Part shown: positions 47,892 to 47,983 of the stretch, piece by piece
Layout: each line of letters opens with the position of its first letter
Position numbering within the stretch: the stretch's first letter is position 1
Origin: CAYLYP01 sp964387795
GTDB taxonomy: Bacteria; Bacteroidota; Bacteroidia; Bacteroidales; UBA7960
Direction: 5' to 3'
NCBI GenBank assembly: GCA_964387795.1
Contig: CAYLYP010000019.1
Location: 1 to 47,983 of the forward strand
DNA: 47,983 nucleotides
Notes under the pieces: model-generated
Databases searched by the model: none
The model's input: only the letters and a program-made list of their open reading frames with translations
Told to the model about the DNA's origin: nothing
Position numbers and translations under genes: made by a program

Positions 47892-47983
47892 GTAATTTGA
47901 GTTTAGTTTAATTGAATTTGATATTTAATATCACTGTTGTCCGGGAAAAAAAATAAAGGGCAACAAGGCAGTTTTGCTTTGTT

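Noticed and set aside
1..47983. tRNA and rRNA genes
   Set aside because: I looked for T-loop (GGTTCRANYCC) and rRNA-like sequence and found none convincing; a covariance-model scan would be decisive.

Overview
The window looks like a chromosomal segment of a low-GC member of the Bacteroidota, probably a Bacteroidales/Marinilabiliales-type anaerobe or microaerophile. The signs are a type IX secretion C-terminal domain, a TonB-dependent receptor with a carboxypeptidase-regulatory-like N-terminus, DUF4249, FISUMP, DUF4492-cydAB, TAnnTTTG-type -7 promoter boxes and few Shine-Dalgarno sequences. I cannot assign a genus, and I recognise no rRNA or tRNA gene.

Layout. 1-440: a FISUMP gene runs off the left edge. 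441-1672: non-coding, holding a cluster of short perfect palindromes. 1673-2981: an arsenic-type operon (arsR, a HesB/IscA-like protein with a His/Cys tail, thioredoxin-type arsC), framed by an inverted intergenic repeat. 3217-11467: a TPR histidine kinase, a GNAT-like protein, a large secreted CotH/T9SS protein and small genes. 12047-14727: two tandem paralogous outer-membrane-like proteins, then a lipoprotein gene broken by a stop and a frameshift. 15594-24129: housekeeping-like genes (M29 peptidase, isochorismatase fold, S9 dipeptidyl-peptidase, htpG, lemA and two TPM proteins). 24206-28550: a lipoprotein / DUF4249 / TonB-receptor operon on the minus strand. 29164-34828: GlsB-like protein, ferredoxin-nitroreductase, a stand-alone LytTR regulator, a lipoprotein with LytTR-like direct repeats upstream, and two tandem paralogous secreted proteins.

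34829-43950 is an accessory, repeat-rich region. It holds an AlbA_2/schlafen-type protein next to a decayed DNA methylase, an Mrr restriction endonuclease, a lipoprotein with an in-frame stop, an MNT-HEPN (mntA/hepT) pair and a parDE pair. A ~290 bp direct repeat flanks the AlbA/methylase block, and the tail of the same repeat recurs before mntA. A separate ~100 bp repeat follows mrr, hepT and parE. The modular gene-plus-repeat layout is the most striking feature of the window.

44158-47194 encodes the cytochrome bd quinol oxidase: a DUF4492 protein, cydA, cydB and a 38-residue membrane peptide that may be a CydX-like subunit. A convergent SpoIIAA-like gene ends the window. Product names come from motif and family recognition by eye, with no database search. 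Percent identities and promoter calls were counted or judged by eye.
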